A stretch of DNA of 64,000 nt, from the NCBI GenBank assembly GCA_024653205.1, contig JANLFO010000009.1, positions 1 through 64,000 of the forward strand. The letters are read 5' to 3'. The notes below the pieces were generated by a model. The model saw nothing but the letters and a program-made list of their open reading frames with translations. It was not told the DNA's origin and searched no databases. The stretch is from Clostridia bacterium. GTDB taxonomy: Bacteria > Bacillota > DSM-521 > Neomoorellales > SLTJ01. A program made the position numbers and the translations under genes. This document shows positions 7,360 through 16,573 of the stretch, piece by piece (the stretch's first letter is position 1; every line of letters begins with the position of its first letter).

Positions 7360-9795
7360 GTGGAAAGGTACGTGTGCATACACGGCCACTTTTACCAGCC
7401 GCCGCGGGAGAATCCCTGGCTGGAGGAGGTAGAGCGGCAGGATTCCGCCCACCCCTACCATGACTGGAACCAGAGGGTCACCGCCGAGTGCTACGCTCCC
7501 AACGCCTGGGCCCGTATCCTGGACGACGAGGGGTGGATAAGCAAGATCGTCAACAACTACGCCCGCATCAGCTTCGACTTCGGCCCCACCCTGTTGAGCT
7601 GGCTGGAACGCCACGCAACGGAGGTATACCGGGCCATCATCGAGGCCGACCGGGAAAGCCGGGAGCGGTTCTCCGGCCACGGCTCCGCCCTGGCGCAGGC
7701 CTACAACCATATCATCATGCCCCTGGCCAACCGCCGGGACAAGCACACGCAGATAATCTGGGGCATCCGGGATTTCGAATACCGCTTTGGCCGCCGGCCG
7801 GAGGGGATGTGGCTGCCGGAAACCGCCGTGGACCTGGAGACCCTGGAGCTCATGGCGCGGGAGGGCCTGCGCTTCACCGTGCTGGCCCCCCACCAGGCCC
7901 GCAGGGTACGCCGGCCGGGCGGGGGGTGGGAGGAAATGGGTCCAAGAGGGATAGATCCTACCCGGCCTTACCGCCTGGAACTGCCCGGGGGCGAGAGTCT
8001 GGCCGTCTTTTTCTACGACGCCTCCATCTCCGTCGCCGTGGCCTTCGGCGACCTCCTGGAGGACGGGGAGAGGTTCGCCCGGCGGCTGGCGGCCGGATTG
8101 CGCCAGCCCCGGCCCGGGCCGCAGCTGGTGAGCGTGGCCACCGACGGGGAGACCTTCGGCCATCACCACCGCTTTGGAGAGATGGCCCTGGCCTACGCCC
8201 TGGACTACCTGGAAAGCAGGCACCTGGCCCGGCTGACCAACTTCGGCGAATACCTGGAGCGGTATCCCCCGGAGTACGAGATAGAGATTGCGGAGAACAC
8301 CTCCTGGAGCTGCTTCCACGGGGTGGAGAGGTGGCGGGCGGACTGCGGCTGCAACACCGGGCGGCACCCGGAGTGGTCTCAGGCCTGGCGCGCGCCCCTG
8401 CGCGACGCCCTGAACTGGCTGCGCAACCGCCTGGCCCCCGAATACGAGCGAGGGGGCCGGCGCTACCTTAAAGACCCCTGGGCGGCGCGGAACGACTACA
8501 TTTCCGTGATCCTGGACCGCTCGCCGGAGAACGTGGACCGCTTTCTGGCCCGCCACGCCCTCCGGCCCCTGGAGCCCGAGGAGCAGGCTGCGGTCCTCAA
8601 GCTCCTGGAGATGCAGCGCCACCTCCAGCTAATGTACACCAGCTGCGGCTGGTTCTTCGACGACCTGTCCGAAATCGGGACCGGACAGATCCTGCTCTAT
8701 GCTGGCCGGGCCGCGGAACTGGCCGGGCAGGTACTGGACCTGCGCCTGGAGGAAGAGTTTCTGGAGCTCCTGGCCCGGGCCAAGAGCAACCGGGCGGAAG
8801 CGGGGGACGGAGCGCAGGTCTACCGTCGGTGGGTACGGCCGGCGCAAGCCGGCCTGGAGAGGGTAGCGGGAAGCCTGGCCCTGGAAGCCCTTTCCGAGGA
8901 GGAGGCGGCCTCGCCCGCGCTCCGCGCCTTTTCGGTCCGCCACCTCGACCGGCGCGCGCTTCCTGCCGGCGATGCCCGGCTGGTGGTGGGCCGGATGGAA
9001 GTGACTTCTCACCTCACGCGCGAATCCCTCACCGCCGAGTACGCTGCCGCGCGCCTGGGCGGCCACCTGGTACTGGGTTGCGTACGGCCGGCCGCTGGCG
9101 CGGATCCTGAGGAGTGGGCCTTTCCGATCGAGGAGGCCTTCCGGCACGGCGACCTGGCGGAGGTAGCCCGGCGGCTCAGCCTGTGTCCGGGGGGCACGGC
9201 TGTCGGGCTGGAGCAACTCTTTCGGGATCAGCGGCGCCGGGTTTTGGAGCACCTCATGCGGGGCGCCCTGGCGGCGGCCGAGGCCGACCTGCGCCGGCTC
9301 TACCGGAGCCAGGCGGGCCTGATGCGCTTCCTGCGCCATCACGGTTTCCCCTTGCCCCGGGCCTTCGGTGCCGCGGCCGAGTTCGCCATAAACGGCGCCC
9401 TCTGCGAAGAGCTGGGCAAGGATGCGCCCGATCCGGGACGGGTGGCCCGGCTGCTCGAGGAGGCGCGGTTGTGGGAGCTGGAGCCTTCTCGGGAAGAATT
9501 GCGGGCAACGGCGGAGACGACGCTGGCCCGGGTGGCGGAAAAGCTCTCCCGCCGTCCCGAGGATCTCGACACCCTGCTGTCCCTGGAGCGGGCGGTCGAG
9601 GCGGCCGGGTGCCTGCCCTGGCCGGTGGATAGCTGGCCGGCGCAGAAGGTTCTCTACCAGGTGGCGCCGTCGGCGTACCGGCAGCAGCAAAGCCGGGCCG
9701 ATCAGGGGGACGAGTACGCCCGCACCTGGGTAGAACTCTTCCGGTCGCTGGCGCGGCGGCTGCGGGTGCGGCTTGCCCCGGCGCCGGGTTCCTAG
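7360..9795 (+). CDS. Glycoside hydrolase family 57 protein with DUF3536 region
   Basis: 811 residues. The N-terminal GH57-type barrel starts YVCIHGHFYQPPRENPW and continues through GHGSALAQAYNHIIMPL, RRPEGMWLPETAVDLETLEL and VATDGETFGHHH, which contain the expected acidic residues. The C-terminal half (about 330-700) follows the DUF3536 pattern, including SSWSCFHGVERW and MQRHLQLMYTSCGWFFDD. GH57 enzymes act on alpha-glucans (amylase, amylopullulanase, branching enzyme); the specific activity cannot be assigned. GTG start at 7360, 24 bases after malQ with GGAGGGGAGCGGG between them, so the two are likely co-transcribed. Confidence 0.85.
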   Translation: MERYVCIHGHFYQPPRENPWLEEVERQDSAHPYHDWNQRVTAECYAPNAWARILDDEGWISKIVNNYARISFDFGPTLLSWLERHATEVYRAIIEADRESRERFSGHGSALAQAYNHIIMPLANRRDKHTQIIWGIRDFEYRFGRRPEGMWLPETAVDLETLELMAREGLRFTVLAPHQARRVRRPGGGWEEMGPRGIDPTRPYRLELPGGESLAVFFYDASISVAVAFGDLLEDGERFARRLAAGLRQPRPGPQLVSVATDGETFGHHHRFGEMALAYALDYLESRHLARLTNFGEYLERYPPEYEIEIAENTSWSCFHGVERWRADCGCNTGRHPEWSQAWRAPLRDALNWLRNRLAPEYERGGRRYLKDPWAARNDYISVILDRSPENVDRFLARHALRPLEPEEQAAVLKLLEMQRHLQLMYTSCGWFFDDLSEIGTGQILLYAGRAAELAGQVLDLRLEEEFLELLARAKSNRAEAGDGAQVYRRWVRPAQAGLERVAGSLALEALSEEEAASPALRAFSVRHLDRRALPAGDARLVVGRMEVTSHLTRESLTAEYAAARLGGHLVLGCVRPAAGADPEEWAFPIEEAFRHGDLAEVARRLSLCPGGTAVGLEQLFRDQRRRVLEHLMRGALAAAEADLRRLYRSQAGLMRFLRHHGFPLPRAFGAAAEFAINGALCEELGKDAPDPGRVARLLEEARLWELEPSREELRATAETTLARVAEKLSRRPEDLDTLLSLERAVEAAGCLPWPVDSWPAQKVLYQVAPSAYRQQQSRADQGDEYARTWVELFRSLARRLRVRLAPAPGS

Positions 9796-9942
9796 CCTTC
9801 GCAGGTTTCCCTGCCATAACCCGGCGGAGCCCGACAAATCTTACCCGGGCGGGCCGCAAAGAGGAGTCCGCGCTTTTGGGGCGAATCCCCCTATGAGACC
9901 AGCCCAAACGGGGTCATGGGGCCGGTTGCGGGGGTGAGGGTA

Positions 9943-10707
9943 ATGAACGCCGCGGCCATGGAGAAGGCGGTGCAGCTGGTAAGGCAGGCGCGGCGGATAG
10001 TGGTCTTTACCGGGGCCGGAGTAAGCACCGAATCGGGAATTCCGGATTTTCGCAGCCCGGGCGGGATTTGGAGCCGGTACGACCCGGAGGAGTTCACCTA
10101 CAGCCGCTTCATGAGTTCGGAAGAAGCCCGGCGGCAGCACTGGCAGATGCTCAAGGAGACCTTTCTTGCCTATCAGGCGGAGCCCAACGCCGCCCACCAT
10201 GCCATAGCCGAACTGGACCGCCGGGGCCAGCTGGACTGCGTTATCACCCAGAACGTGGACGGCCTGCACCAGAAGGCCGGGGTGCCCGAGGAGAAGGTAT
10301 TCGAGCTGCACGGCACCATGAGGTGGGCTTACTGCCTGGCCTGCGGCCGGCGCTATCCCATGGAGGAAGTGTCGGCGTGGCTCTCCCGGGGAATAGAAGT
10401 GCCGGAATGCACCTCCTGCGGGGGCACGCTGAAACCGGCGGTGGTGTTCTTCGGCGAGAGCCTGCCGGCCCTGGTGCTGGCTGAGGCCACGCGCCGGGCC
10501 CAGGCCTGCGATCTGTTTCTGGTGGCAGGCTCCAGCCTGGTGGTTTATCCGGCGGCCTATCTGCCCGAGTACGCCTTGCGCTCCGGGGCCAAGCTGATCA
10601 TAGTCAATCTTACCGCCACCCACCTGGACGTCCGGGCCGAAGTGGTGTTAAGCGGCCGGGCGGGAGAGATACTGGACCAGTTGGTCCGGAAAGCCGTCGG
10701 TGCCTAG
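9943..10707 (+). CDS. cobB: NAD-dependent protein deacylase (sirtuin, Sir2/CobB)
   Basis: 254 residues with every sirtuin landmark: [20 protein letters not shown] (NAD site), [13 protein letters not shown], the catalytic His in ELHGTM, a zinc knuckle CLACG...CTSCG, then [12 protein letters not shown] and [11 protein letters not shown]. It removes acyl groups from lysines, consuming NAD. The ATG at 9943 is preferred over an in-frame ATG nine codons earlier because GGGGGTGAGGG sits immediately upstream. The next gene, a Crp/Fnr regulator, starts 27 bases later and may be in the same transcript. Confidence 0.92.
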   Translation: MNAAAMEKAVQLVRQARRIVVFTGAGVSTESGIPDFRSPGGIWSRYDPEEFTYSRFMSSEEARRQHWQMLKETFLAYQAEPNAAHHAIAELDRRGQLDCVITQNVDGLHQKAGVPEEKVFELHGTMRWAYCLACGRRYPMEEVSAWLSRGIEVPECTSCGGTLKPAVVFFGESLPALVLAEATRRAQACDLFLVAGSSLVVYPAAYLPEYALRSGAKLIIVNLTATHLDVRAEVVLSGRAGEILDQLVRKAVGA

Positions 10708-10734
10708 GCCCTCGTTCAGGGAGGCGGGCCGGTT

Positions 10735-11397
10735 ATGGGGAGAGGAACGGCCAGCATGTCCGCAGTGCCAGCCTTCGCCCGCCACGGGTATGCCTTCCGC
10801 TACCCGCGGGGGACGGTAATCTTCGTGCAGCGGGATCGGGCGAGCAAACTGTACCTGATCCTGGAGGGCGTGGTCAAGCTCAGCATTTTCAGCGACCAGG
10901 GTCAGGAGAGAATAATCGAGTTCATCCGGCCCTACCGCTTCCTGGGGGCGCCGGACGTGTTCTCCGGATCGCTTTACGGCATTACCGCCATAGCCTACAC
11001 CGAAGTGGTGGTAGCAGGCTTTACGGCGCAACAGGTGGAGGAGCTGTTGTCGCACGATCGAGAATTTGCCATCCATTTGGCCAAGTCCCTGTCCCAGCAC
11101 GCCCGGGCCTTGGGCCGGCAACTGGTGGGAGACAGCTTTTATCCTGCGGTGGGACGGGTGGGGTTCGCCCTTCTGAACCTGGCGGTGCAGATCGGAGCGG
11201 AGCTTGAGGGCACGGTGGTGGCGCTCCCCATTACCCAGAACGAGCTGGCCCGCTACGTGGGCTGTAATCGGGTTACGGTTACCAAGGCCATAGCCGAGTT
11301 GGCCGAGGCCGGCCTGCTTAAGAAGCAGAAAAAGCACCTCCTGGTCCTGGACCACGTGGCCCTGCGGCGCTGGCTGGAGGATATGGTGAGGGTATAG
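10735..11397 (+). CDS. Crp/Fnr-family transcriptional regulator
   Basis: 220 residues. The N-terminal cyclic-nucleotide-binding-like beta barrel (about 15-125) includes LYLILEGVVKLSIFSDQGQE. A dimerisation helix follows, then a winged helix (about 165-215) with ITQNELARYVGCNRVTVTKA as the recognition region. No Fnr-type iron-sulfur cysteine cluster is seen in the N-terminus, so it is not an obvious oxygen sensor; the ligand is unknown. An alternative ATG at 10756 would drop seven residues and also has a purine-rich site before it. Lies 27 bases after the sirtuin gene. Confidence 0.88.
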   Translation: MGRGTASMSAVPAFARHGYAFRYPRGTVIFVQRDRASKLYLILEGVVKLSIFSDQGQERIIEFIRPYRFLGAPDVFSGSLYGITAIAYTEVVVAGFTAQQVEELLSHDREFAIHLAKSLSQHARALGRQLVGDSFYPAVGRVGFALLNLAVQIGAELEGTVVALPITQNELARYVGCNRVTVTKAIAELAEAGLLKKQKKHLLVLDHVALRRWLEDMVRV

Positions 11398-11722
11398 ACC
11401 GCTACTTCGCTCTTGGATTGCCGAGGCGATAGGGCGGGAGCCAAGGGCGTCCCTAGGAAGCGGCCAAAGGATAGCTGAGGATCCGGTGACAGATGAATAG
11501 TTCGGTAAACGGTCCGGCCGGATGGGGCCGGGCCTTTCGTTTGGGCTGCACGTTCGGGCCGCAGGCGGCGGCCCCGTTCTGGGGGCCTTCTGGCGGGATG
11601 CCGCCCTTGTAAGAGATGTTCCCGGTATGTACGGCCCTGGAATGGAAAACCTAAGTATCAGGCTGCGGGACACGCTCTGCAAGTGGAGCAACAAAGGCGT
11701 ACTTGGGGGAAATGAACGAGGG
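11398..11722. other. Gap before the ger operon
   Basis: About 325 bases without a convincing gene. The gerA frame is open upstream to 11522, but that part shows no family similarity. A forespore (sigma-G) promoter would be expected here; I could not place one reliably. Confidence 0.4.
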
Positions 11723-13351
11723 ATGTGGGGTTTCCGCAAGCCGCCGCGGACCCGTTTCCGGGTCGGGGGCCGGAGGCGGCAGGAGCCGGATCCGGGAAAC
11801 CGCTACCCTTCCGGTTCTTCGGTGCGGCTCAGTACCGACCTGGACGCCAATATGGCCATGCTGAAGAGAACCTTCGAGCGCTGCAGCGACATCGTCTACC
11901 GGGAGTTCGTCCTGGCCCAAAACCCCAGGGTGCGGCTGGAACTGATCTACGCCGACGGGCTCTCCGACCGCACCCAGATCAGCGAGCAGATCCTGCGGGC
12001 TCTGGAGCTGGAGCTGGCCATGGCCCTGCCGGGGGCGGAGCGGGAGAAGCTGACCCGGGGTAGGGTGCTGGAGCTGGTCAGGGATCGGGGCCTTTGCAGC
12101 CACGAGGTGCGGGAAAGCGATCTCCTCCCGGAGGTGGTGCAGGCGGTCCTTTCGGGAGACGCAGTGCTGCTGGTGGAAGGCCATGCCCGGGCCCTGATCA
12201 GCGCCAGCCGGGGCTGGGAGACGCGGGCCATCAGTGAATCCGAAGCCGAGCCTACGGTCCGGGGCCCCCGGGAGGCTTTTGTGGAGAGCCTGCGGATTAA
12301 TACTGCCCTGCTCCGGCGCCGGATAAAGAACCCGCGGCTGAAGATCGAGAGCCTAGTGCTGGGCAAGGTGACCCGCACCGACGTGGCCGTGGCCTACATA
12401 GAGGGCATAGTGAACGAAAAGATAGTGACGGAGGTCAAACGGCGGCTGCAGAGGGCGCAGGAACTAGACGCCGTGCTGGACAGCGGCTACCTGGAAGAGC
12501 TGATCGAGGACCATCCCTTCAGCCCCTTCCCCACCGTCAACCACACCGAGAAGCCCGACCGGGCGGCGGCGCTGCTCTTAGAGGGCCGGGTGGCCATCCT
12601 GGTGGACGGCACCCCTTTTGTGCTCACCGTGCCCAGTCTACTCGTGGAGTACCTGCAGGCGCCGGAAGACTACTACGAGCGCTTCATCTTTGCCTCGGCG
12701 GTGCGTCTGGTCCGGTTTACGGCTGCCGTCCTCTCCCTGATCCTCCCTTCCTTCTATGTTGCCGTGATCAGTTTCCACCCCGAGATGTTGCCTACTCCCT
12801 TGCTGCTGAGCGTGGCCGCCCAGAGGGAGGGGGTGCCCTTCCCCGTATTCGTAGGCGTGCTGTTGCTGGAGCTGGCCTTTGAAATCCTGCGGGAAGCGGG
12901 AATCCGCCTGCCCCGGCCCATCGGCCAGGCGGTGAGCATCGTGGGCGCCTTGGTGATCGGGGAGGCGGCGGTGCGGGCCGGGCTGGTGGCCGCCTCCACG
13001 GTGATTGTGGTGGCCCTGACCGGCATCGGCTCCTTCACCTTCGCTTACAGCGCCAGCATCGCTTTGAGATTGCTGCGCTTCGTGCTCATGGTGCTCTCTG
13101 CCAGCCTGGGGCTGTTCGGGCTGACCTGCGGCCTGGCGGTGATCGCCTTTCACCTGTGTAGCCTGCGCTCGTTCGGCGTGCCCTATCTCTCCCCTCTCGC
13201 CCCTACCACCCAGGTGGACCTGAGAGATGCCGCCTTCCGGGCCCCCTGGTGGGCCATGTTTACCCGGCCCCGCCTGATCGCCCGCCAGGACCAGGTCCGC
13301 CAGACCCCGAACCTAAAGCCTGCTCCTCCCACCCGGCGGAGAAGGAGGTGA
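11723..13351 (+). CDS. gerA: Spore germination protein, GerA family (A subunit)
   Basis: About 542 residues. A charged basic N-terminus precedes the large hydrophilic GerA domain, with LRLSTDL-like onset, RTQISEQIL, SGDAVLLVEGHARALI and RGPREAFVESLRINTALLRRRIKNP. The C-terminal half has several membrane segments, from FASAVRLVRFTAAVLSLILP onward. It is the A subunit of a nutrient germinant receptor or channel in the spore inner membrane. It lies 7 bases before gerB and forms the usual A-B-C operon. The start is uncertain: ATG 11723 is used because GGGGGA lies upstream, but ATG 11642 is also in frame. Expression is presumably late in sporulation; no promoter was identified. Confidence 0.88.
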   Translation: MWGFRKPPRTRFRVGGRRRQEPDPGNRYPSGSSVRLSTDLDANMAMLKRTFERCSDIVYREFVLAQNPRVRLELIYADGLSDRTQISEQILRALELELAMALPGAEREKLTRGRVLELVRDRGLCSHEVRESDLLPEVVQAVLSGDAVLLVEGHARALISASRGWETRAISESEAEPTVRGPREAFVESLRINTALLRRRIKNPRLKIESLVLGKVTRTDVAVAYIEGIVNEKIVTEVKRRLQRAQELDAVLDSGYLEELIEDHPFSPFPTVNHTEKPDRAAALLLEGRVAILVDGTPFVLTVPSLLVEYLQAPEDYYERFIFASAVRLVRFTAAVLSLILPSFYVAVISFHPEMLPTPLLLSVAAQREGVPFPVFVGVLLLELAFEILREAGIRLPRPIGQAVSIVGALVIGEAAVRAGLVAASTVIVVALTGIGSFTFAYSASIALRLLRFVLMVLSASLGLFGLTCGLAVIAFHLCSLRSFGVPYLSPLAPTTQVDLRDAAFRAPWWAMFTRPRLIARQDQVRQTPNLKPAPPTRRRRR

Positions 13352-13358
13352 GGAGGCG

Positions 13359-14453
13359 GTGGAGCCGGAAACCATTGACGGCCGCCAGGCCACCTGGCTT
13401 ATGATCGGCCTGATCCTGCCTACCGCCTTCCTGGTGGTGCCGGCCATTACCGTCAAGCACGCGGGGCAGGGCGCCTGGCTTTCCATCCTGGTGGCCGTTC
13501 CGGTAGGCCTGGCCGTGGCCCGAATGGTAGTGAGTATCTGCCTGCGCTTTCCCGGAAAGTCTCTCTTGCAGTGTGCGGAGGTTATTCTGGGCCGGGTGCC
13601 GGGCAAGGCGGTGCAGTTCCTGTACGTCTGGTGGTTCCTGCATGGCGCTGCCTTTATTTCCGACGAGTTCGGGTCCTTTCTCTGCGCGGCCATCATGCCC
13701 GATACTCCTCCCTTGGTGTTCTTCATAGTGGGCACGGCGGTGGTGGCCTACGGGGTCCGCCACGGGCTGGAGGTGCTGGCCCGCTATACCCAGGTCTTCC
13801 TGCCTCTCACCCTGACCCTCTTGAGCGTGGTGCTGCTCTTGGCCGTCACCGAGATGAAGTTCAGCCGGCTGCTTCCCCTGCTGGAGAGAACCCCGGCGGA
13901 GATCCTGAAGGGGGCGGCCACCCCCATGAGCTGGCTGGGCGAAAGCGTAATCTTGGGTCTGATAGTGCCTAATCTGGCCCGGCCCCGGGAGGCCATGGCG
14001 GTGGCGGTGCGGGCCCTCCTCTTCGTCAGTTTTTTCCTCTGGGCTTGCGTGGCCGCGGCTATCCTCGTTTACGGTCCGGTGCTGCCGGCCGGCTGGCTTT
14101 TCCCCACCTACAACGTGGTGCGGGTGGTTTCCATTGCCAACTTCCTGGAGCGGCTGGATGCGGTGGTGGTGGCGGCCTGGATGTTCGGCGGCTTTACCAA
14201 AGTAGGGTTGTTCTTATACGCCGCCGCCTTGGGCAGCGCCCAGGCGCTGGGGCTGAGAGACTACCGGCCGCTGGTGGGCCCGCTGGCGGTAATCCTGGTG
14301 GGCCTGGCCACCCTGTGCCGGAGCGTGGTGGACCTGCGGGATTTTGCCGCCCGCGTGTGGCCGGCATACACCCTTTTGCCTTTCGCGTTGGGGTTCCCCC
14401 TCTTGCTGCTGGCCGTGGCCGCCCTCCGGCGGCTGGGGGCGAGAAAGGCCTGA
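13359..14453 (+). CDS. gerB: Spore germination permease, GerB family (B subunit)
   Basis: 364 residues with about ten hydrophobic segments, an APC-superfamily-like transporter fold. Family pattern at the N-terminus: ETIDGRQATWLMIGLILPTA, followed by VVPAITVKHAGQGAWLSIL. GerB proteins are thought to bind the germinant within the receptor complex. GTG start at 13359 immediately after GGAGGTGAGGAGGC. Its stop overlaps the next start in a TGATG arrangement, indicating translational coupling with gerC. Confidence 0.88.
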   Translation: MEPETIDGRQATWLMIGLILPTAFLVVPAITVKHAGQGAWLSILVAVPVGLAVARMVVSICLRFPGKSLLQCAEVILGRVPGKAVQFLYVWWFLHGAAFISDEFGSFLCAAIMPDTPPLVFFIVGTAVVAYGVRHGLEVLARYTQVFLPLTLTLLSVVLLLAVTEMKFSRLLPLLERTPAEILKGAATPMSWLGESVILGLIVPNLARPREAMAVAVRALLFVSFFLWACVAAAILVYGPVLPAGWLFPTYNVVRVVSIANFLERLDAVVVAAWMFGGFTKVGLFLYAAALGSAQALGLRDYRPLVGPLAVILVGLATLCRSVVDLRDFAARVWPAYTLLPFALGFPLLLLAVAALRRLGARKA

Positions 14454-15667
14454 TGCGCACCGCCAGGCTGGTCTTGGTGCTGGTGCTGGCGACCGGGCTC
14501 CTGACGGGCTGCTGGAGCCGGCGCGAGATCACGGAGATAGCGGTGGTGCTGGGAACGGGGGTGGACCGGACTGCGGAGGGAAAGATCCGGCTCACGGTGC
14601 AGATCGCCCGGCCTACCGCCTTTGCGGGCGCAACCGGAGCGGGAGGCGGTGGCGGGGGCGGTCAGGCAACGCCGACCAGTTGGGTGGTTTGGGCCGACGG
14701 CCGTACGGTCGAGGAGGCGGAAAGAAGCCTGGCGCGCCTGGTACCCCGCCAGCTTTACTGGGGGCACTGCATTGTGCTGGTCTTCGGGGAAGAGATGGCC
14801 CGGCACGGCCTTTACCCGGTAATCGATTTCTTCCTGCGCAGCCGCCAGCCCCGGGAGATTATGTGGGTGATGGTGGCCAAGGGCGAGGCCCGGGAGGTCA
14901 TGGAAAGCTATTCCCCTCTAGCCAATACCTCGGCCCAAGCGGCGGGCTTCTTGGCGTTGCTAAAGGTGGGCAAGTTCGTCCGGCTCAAGGATCTGGCAGA
15001 GATGCTGGCCAGCCGGGAGGGGGAGCCGGTAGCCACCCGGGTAGAGGTGCGGGAGGCGGGAACCACGCCCGGGCCGGCACCCGGCCAGGGTACCAGTCCG
15101 ACCGTGCCCAGGCAGGTAGAGATTACGGGGAGCGCCGTATTCCGGAGAGACCGCCTGATAGGCTGGTTCAACGCCTACGAGACTACCGGACTGAAATGGC
15201 TCAAAGGGGAGGTCGACAGAGAGGTGCTGCTGGTACCCACCCCGAGCCGGGAAGAGGGAAAGGTCTCGGTGAGCATCATGGGGGGCCGGACCCGGATCCT
15301 GCCCGAGCTCTCGGGTGACCGGGTGCGCTTCAACGTGCAGATGCGGGTCGATGCCATGGTAGCCGAACAGCAGTCGCTTTCCGACCTGGCCCGGCCGCCC
15401 CAGGCCAAGGCGCTGGAGGCCCTGGTGGCGGAGGAGATCAGGCGGCGGGCCCTGGTGGCCCTGCGCAAGGCGCAGCAGGACTACGGCGTAGACCCTTTCC
15501 GGTTCGGTCATGCCTTTCACCAGAAATACCCGCGGCAGTGGCGAGAGATCGAGGGCCGCTGGAACGAGCTGTTCCGCCGGGCGGAGTTTCGGCTGGAAGT
15601 AAAGGTGCATCTCCGCGAACTCGGGCTGGAGATGAGACGGGTGGACGTTCCGCCCCCCAAGAGTTAG
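14453..15667 (+). CDS. gerC: Spore germination lipoprotein, Ger(x)C family (C subunit)
   Basis: 404 residues. A lipoprotein signal ends LLTGCWSRREITEIAVVLG, a very typical GerC start, with lipid Cys near residue 19. The GerC domain follows: VVWADGRTVEEAERSL, WGHCIVLVFGEEMARHGL, SRQPREIMWVMVAKGEAREV, and the C-terminal FGHAFHQKYPRQWREIEGRW. A Gly-rich insert lies near residue 60. The ATG at 14453 overlaps the gerB stop; a longer frame upstream runs inside gerB and is not used. It completes the germinant receptor. Confidence 0.9.
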   Translation: MRTARLVLVLVLATGLLTGCWSRREITEIAVVLGTGVDRTAEGKIRLTVQIARPTAFAGATGAGGGGGGGQATPTSWVVWADGRTVEEAERSLARLVPRQLYWGHCIVLVFGEEMARHGLYPVIDFFLRSRQPREIMWVMVAKGEAREVMESYSPLANTSAQAAGFLALLKVGKFVRLKDLAEMLASREGEPVATRVEVREAGTTPGPAPGQGTSPTVPRQVEITGSAVFRRDRLIGWFNAYETTGLKWLKGEVDREVLLVPTPSREEGKVSVSIMGGRTRILPELSGDRVRFNVQMRVDAMVAEQQSLSDLARPPQAKALEALVAEEIRRRALVALRKAQQDYGVDPFRFGHAFHQKYPRQWREIEGRWNELFRRAEFRLEVKVHLRELGLEMRRVDVPPPKS

Positions 15668-15849
15668 GCGGTACGGCCGTCACGCGCGGGCCTGGGTTCA
15701 CAAGATCGGCTACCGCCCGGCGACAAAGGGCCGGCGCCTGGGGGTCCGAAAACGGCGCCGTGGAAGTTGCCTGATTAGGGTGGTTGCGGGGAGCCCGTGG
15801 CCGGCGACGCCGGTTCGATCGCGACCGGGCTGGAGGAGAGGCGAGACGG

Positions 15850-16065
15850 ATGTGGCTGCTGCTTTTGGCCGCCTACGCGGCCCTGGTGGCCCTAGAAGTG
15901 CCGGGACTGGTGAAAAGAGGGATGCGCCGGGAATTGGCCGCCTTTTTCTTCTTCCTGGCCCTGGCGGTGGCGCTTACCCTGCCCCAGAGCCTGGGGGTGG
16001 AACTGCCGAACCCCATGCGCTTCATCGGAGCAATTTTCCGGCCCCTGTCCAAGTGGCTCGAGTAA
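15850..16065 (+). CDS. Small membrane protein downstream of the ger operon
   Basis: 71 residues: two hydrophobic segments (about 1-20 and 29-48) and a short tail ending PFSKWLE-like, here RPLSKWLE. The ATG at 15850 follows GGAGGAGAGGCGAGACG. It lies 180 bases after gerC in the same direction. I do not recognise a named family; similar small two-segment proteins are often found next to ger operons, but a role in germination is only an inference from position. Confidence 0.6.
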   Translation: MWLLLLAAYAALVALEVPGLVKRGMRRELAAFFFFLALAVALTLPQSLGVELPNPMRFIGAIFRPLSKWLE

Positions 16066-16141
16066 GGGTTCTTGCCTGGGAGGGCAGGAATCCGGGTTGC
16101 GGTTGTGGTATACTGAACAGAGAAAGGGAGGAGGGATAACC

Positions 16142-16327
16142 GTGCCGTTTAATATCGGGCTGCCTGAGCTGCTAATAATCCTCGTGATCTGCCTCATCGT
16201 TTTCGGGGCGGGCAAGCTTCCCAGCGTGGGCCGGGCTTTAGGACAGAGCATCCGCGAGTTCAAGGAGGCCCAGCAGGGGCGGATTTCGGCGGCGGAGAAG
16301 GAATCCGGTTCTAAGGAGCAGACCTGA
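16142..16327 (+). CDS. tatA: Twin-arginine translocase subunit TatA/E family
   Basis: 61 residues. A single N-terminal membrane helix (GLPELLIILVICLIVFGAGKLP) is followed by the amphipathic helix start PSVGRALGQSIREFKEA, the TatA hallmark with FGxxKLP hinge, then a charged tail. It forms the pore-like component of Tat export of folded proteins. GTG start at 16142 follows GGGAGGAGGG. A second TatA/B-like gene follows 14 bases on; no tatC is in the window. Confidence 0.9.
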   Translation: MPFNIGLPELLIILVICLIVFGAGKLPSVGRALGQSIREFKEAQQGRISAAEKESGSKEQT

Positions 16328-16341
16328 GGGGAAAGAGCAGG

Positions 16342-16539
16342 GTGAACATCGGCGGCTTCGAGTTCCTAATCATAGTGCTGGTGGCCCTGGTGGTCCTGGG
16401 CCCCAAGGAGTTGCCCAAGCTGGGCCGCACCCTGGGTCTGGCGGTGCGGGAATTCCGCCGGGCCTCGCAGGGACTGAGGGAAGAATTGGGCATCGACGAT
16501 CTACTCGACGCCGATAAGGAAGAGAAAAAGCCCAGTTAG
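16342..16539 (+). CDS. Twin-arginine translocase subunit TatA/TatB-like
   Basis: 65 residues. Layout as TatA/TatB: a short N-terminal helix FEFLIIVLVALVVLGPKELP and the amphipathic KLGRTLGLAVREFRRASQGL. The Gly-Pro hinge (LGPKELP) and Glu near the start of the helix are closer to TatB than the FGAGKLP of its neighbour. GTG start at 16342 after GAGGGGAAAGAGCAGG. Paired with the upstream tatA gene, it could supply the TatB function to a TatC encoded elsewhere. Confidence 0.85.
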   Translation: MNIGGFEFLIIVLVALVVLGPKELPKLGRTLGLAVREFRRASQGLREELGIDDLLDADKEEKKPS

Positions 16540-16573
16540 AAGTGGGGCCCGCGAGCCCCGTGCGGCGACATGC

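Noticed and set aside
5950-8622. 890-residue open frame on the minus strand opposite malQ and the GH57 gene
   Set aside because: It is a mirror of GC-rich codon use; no family similarity, while both plus-strand genes have full catalytic motifs.
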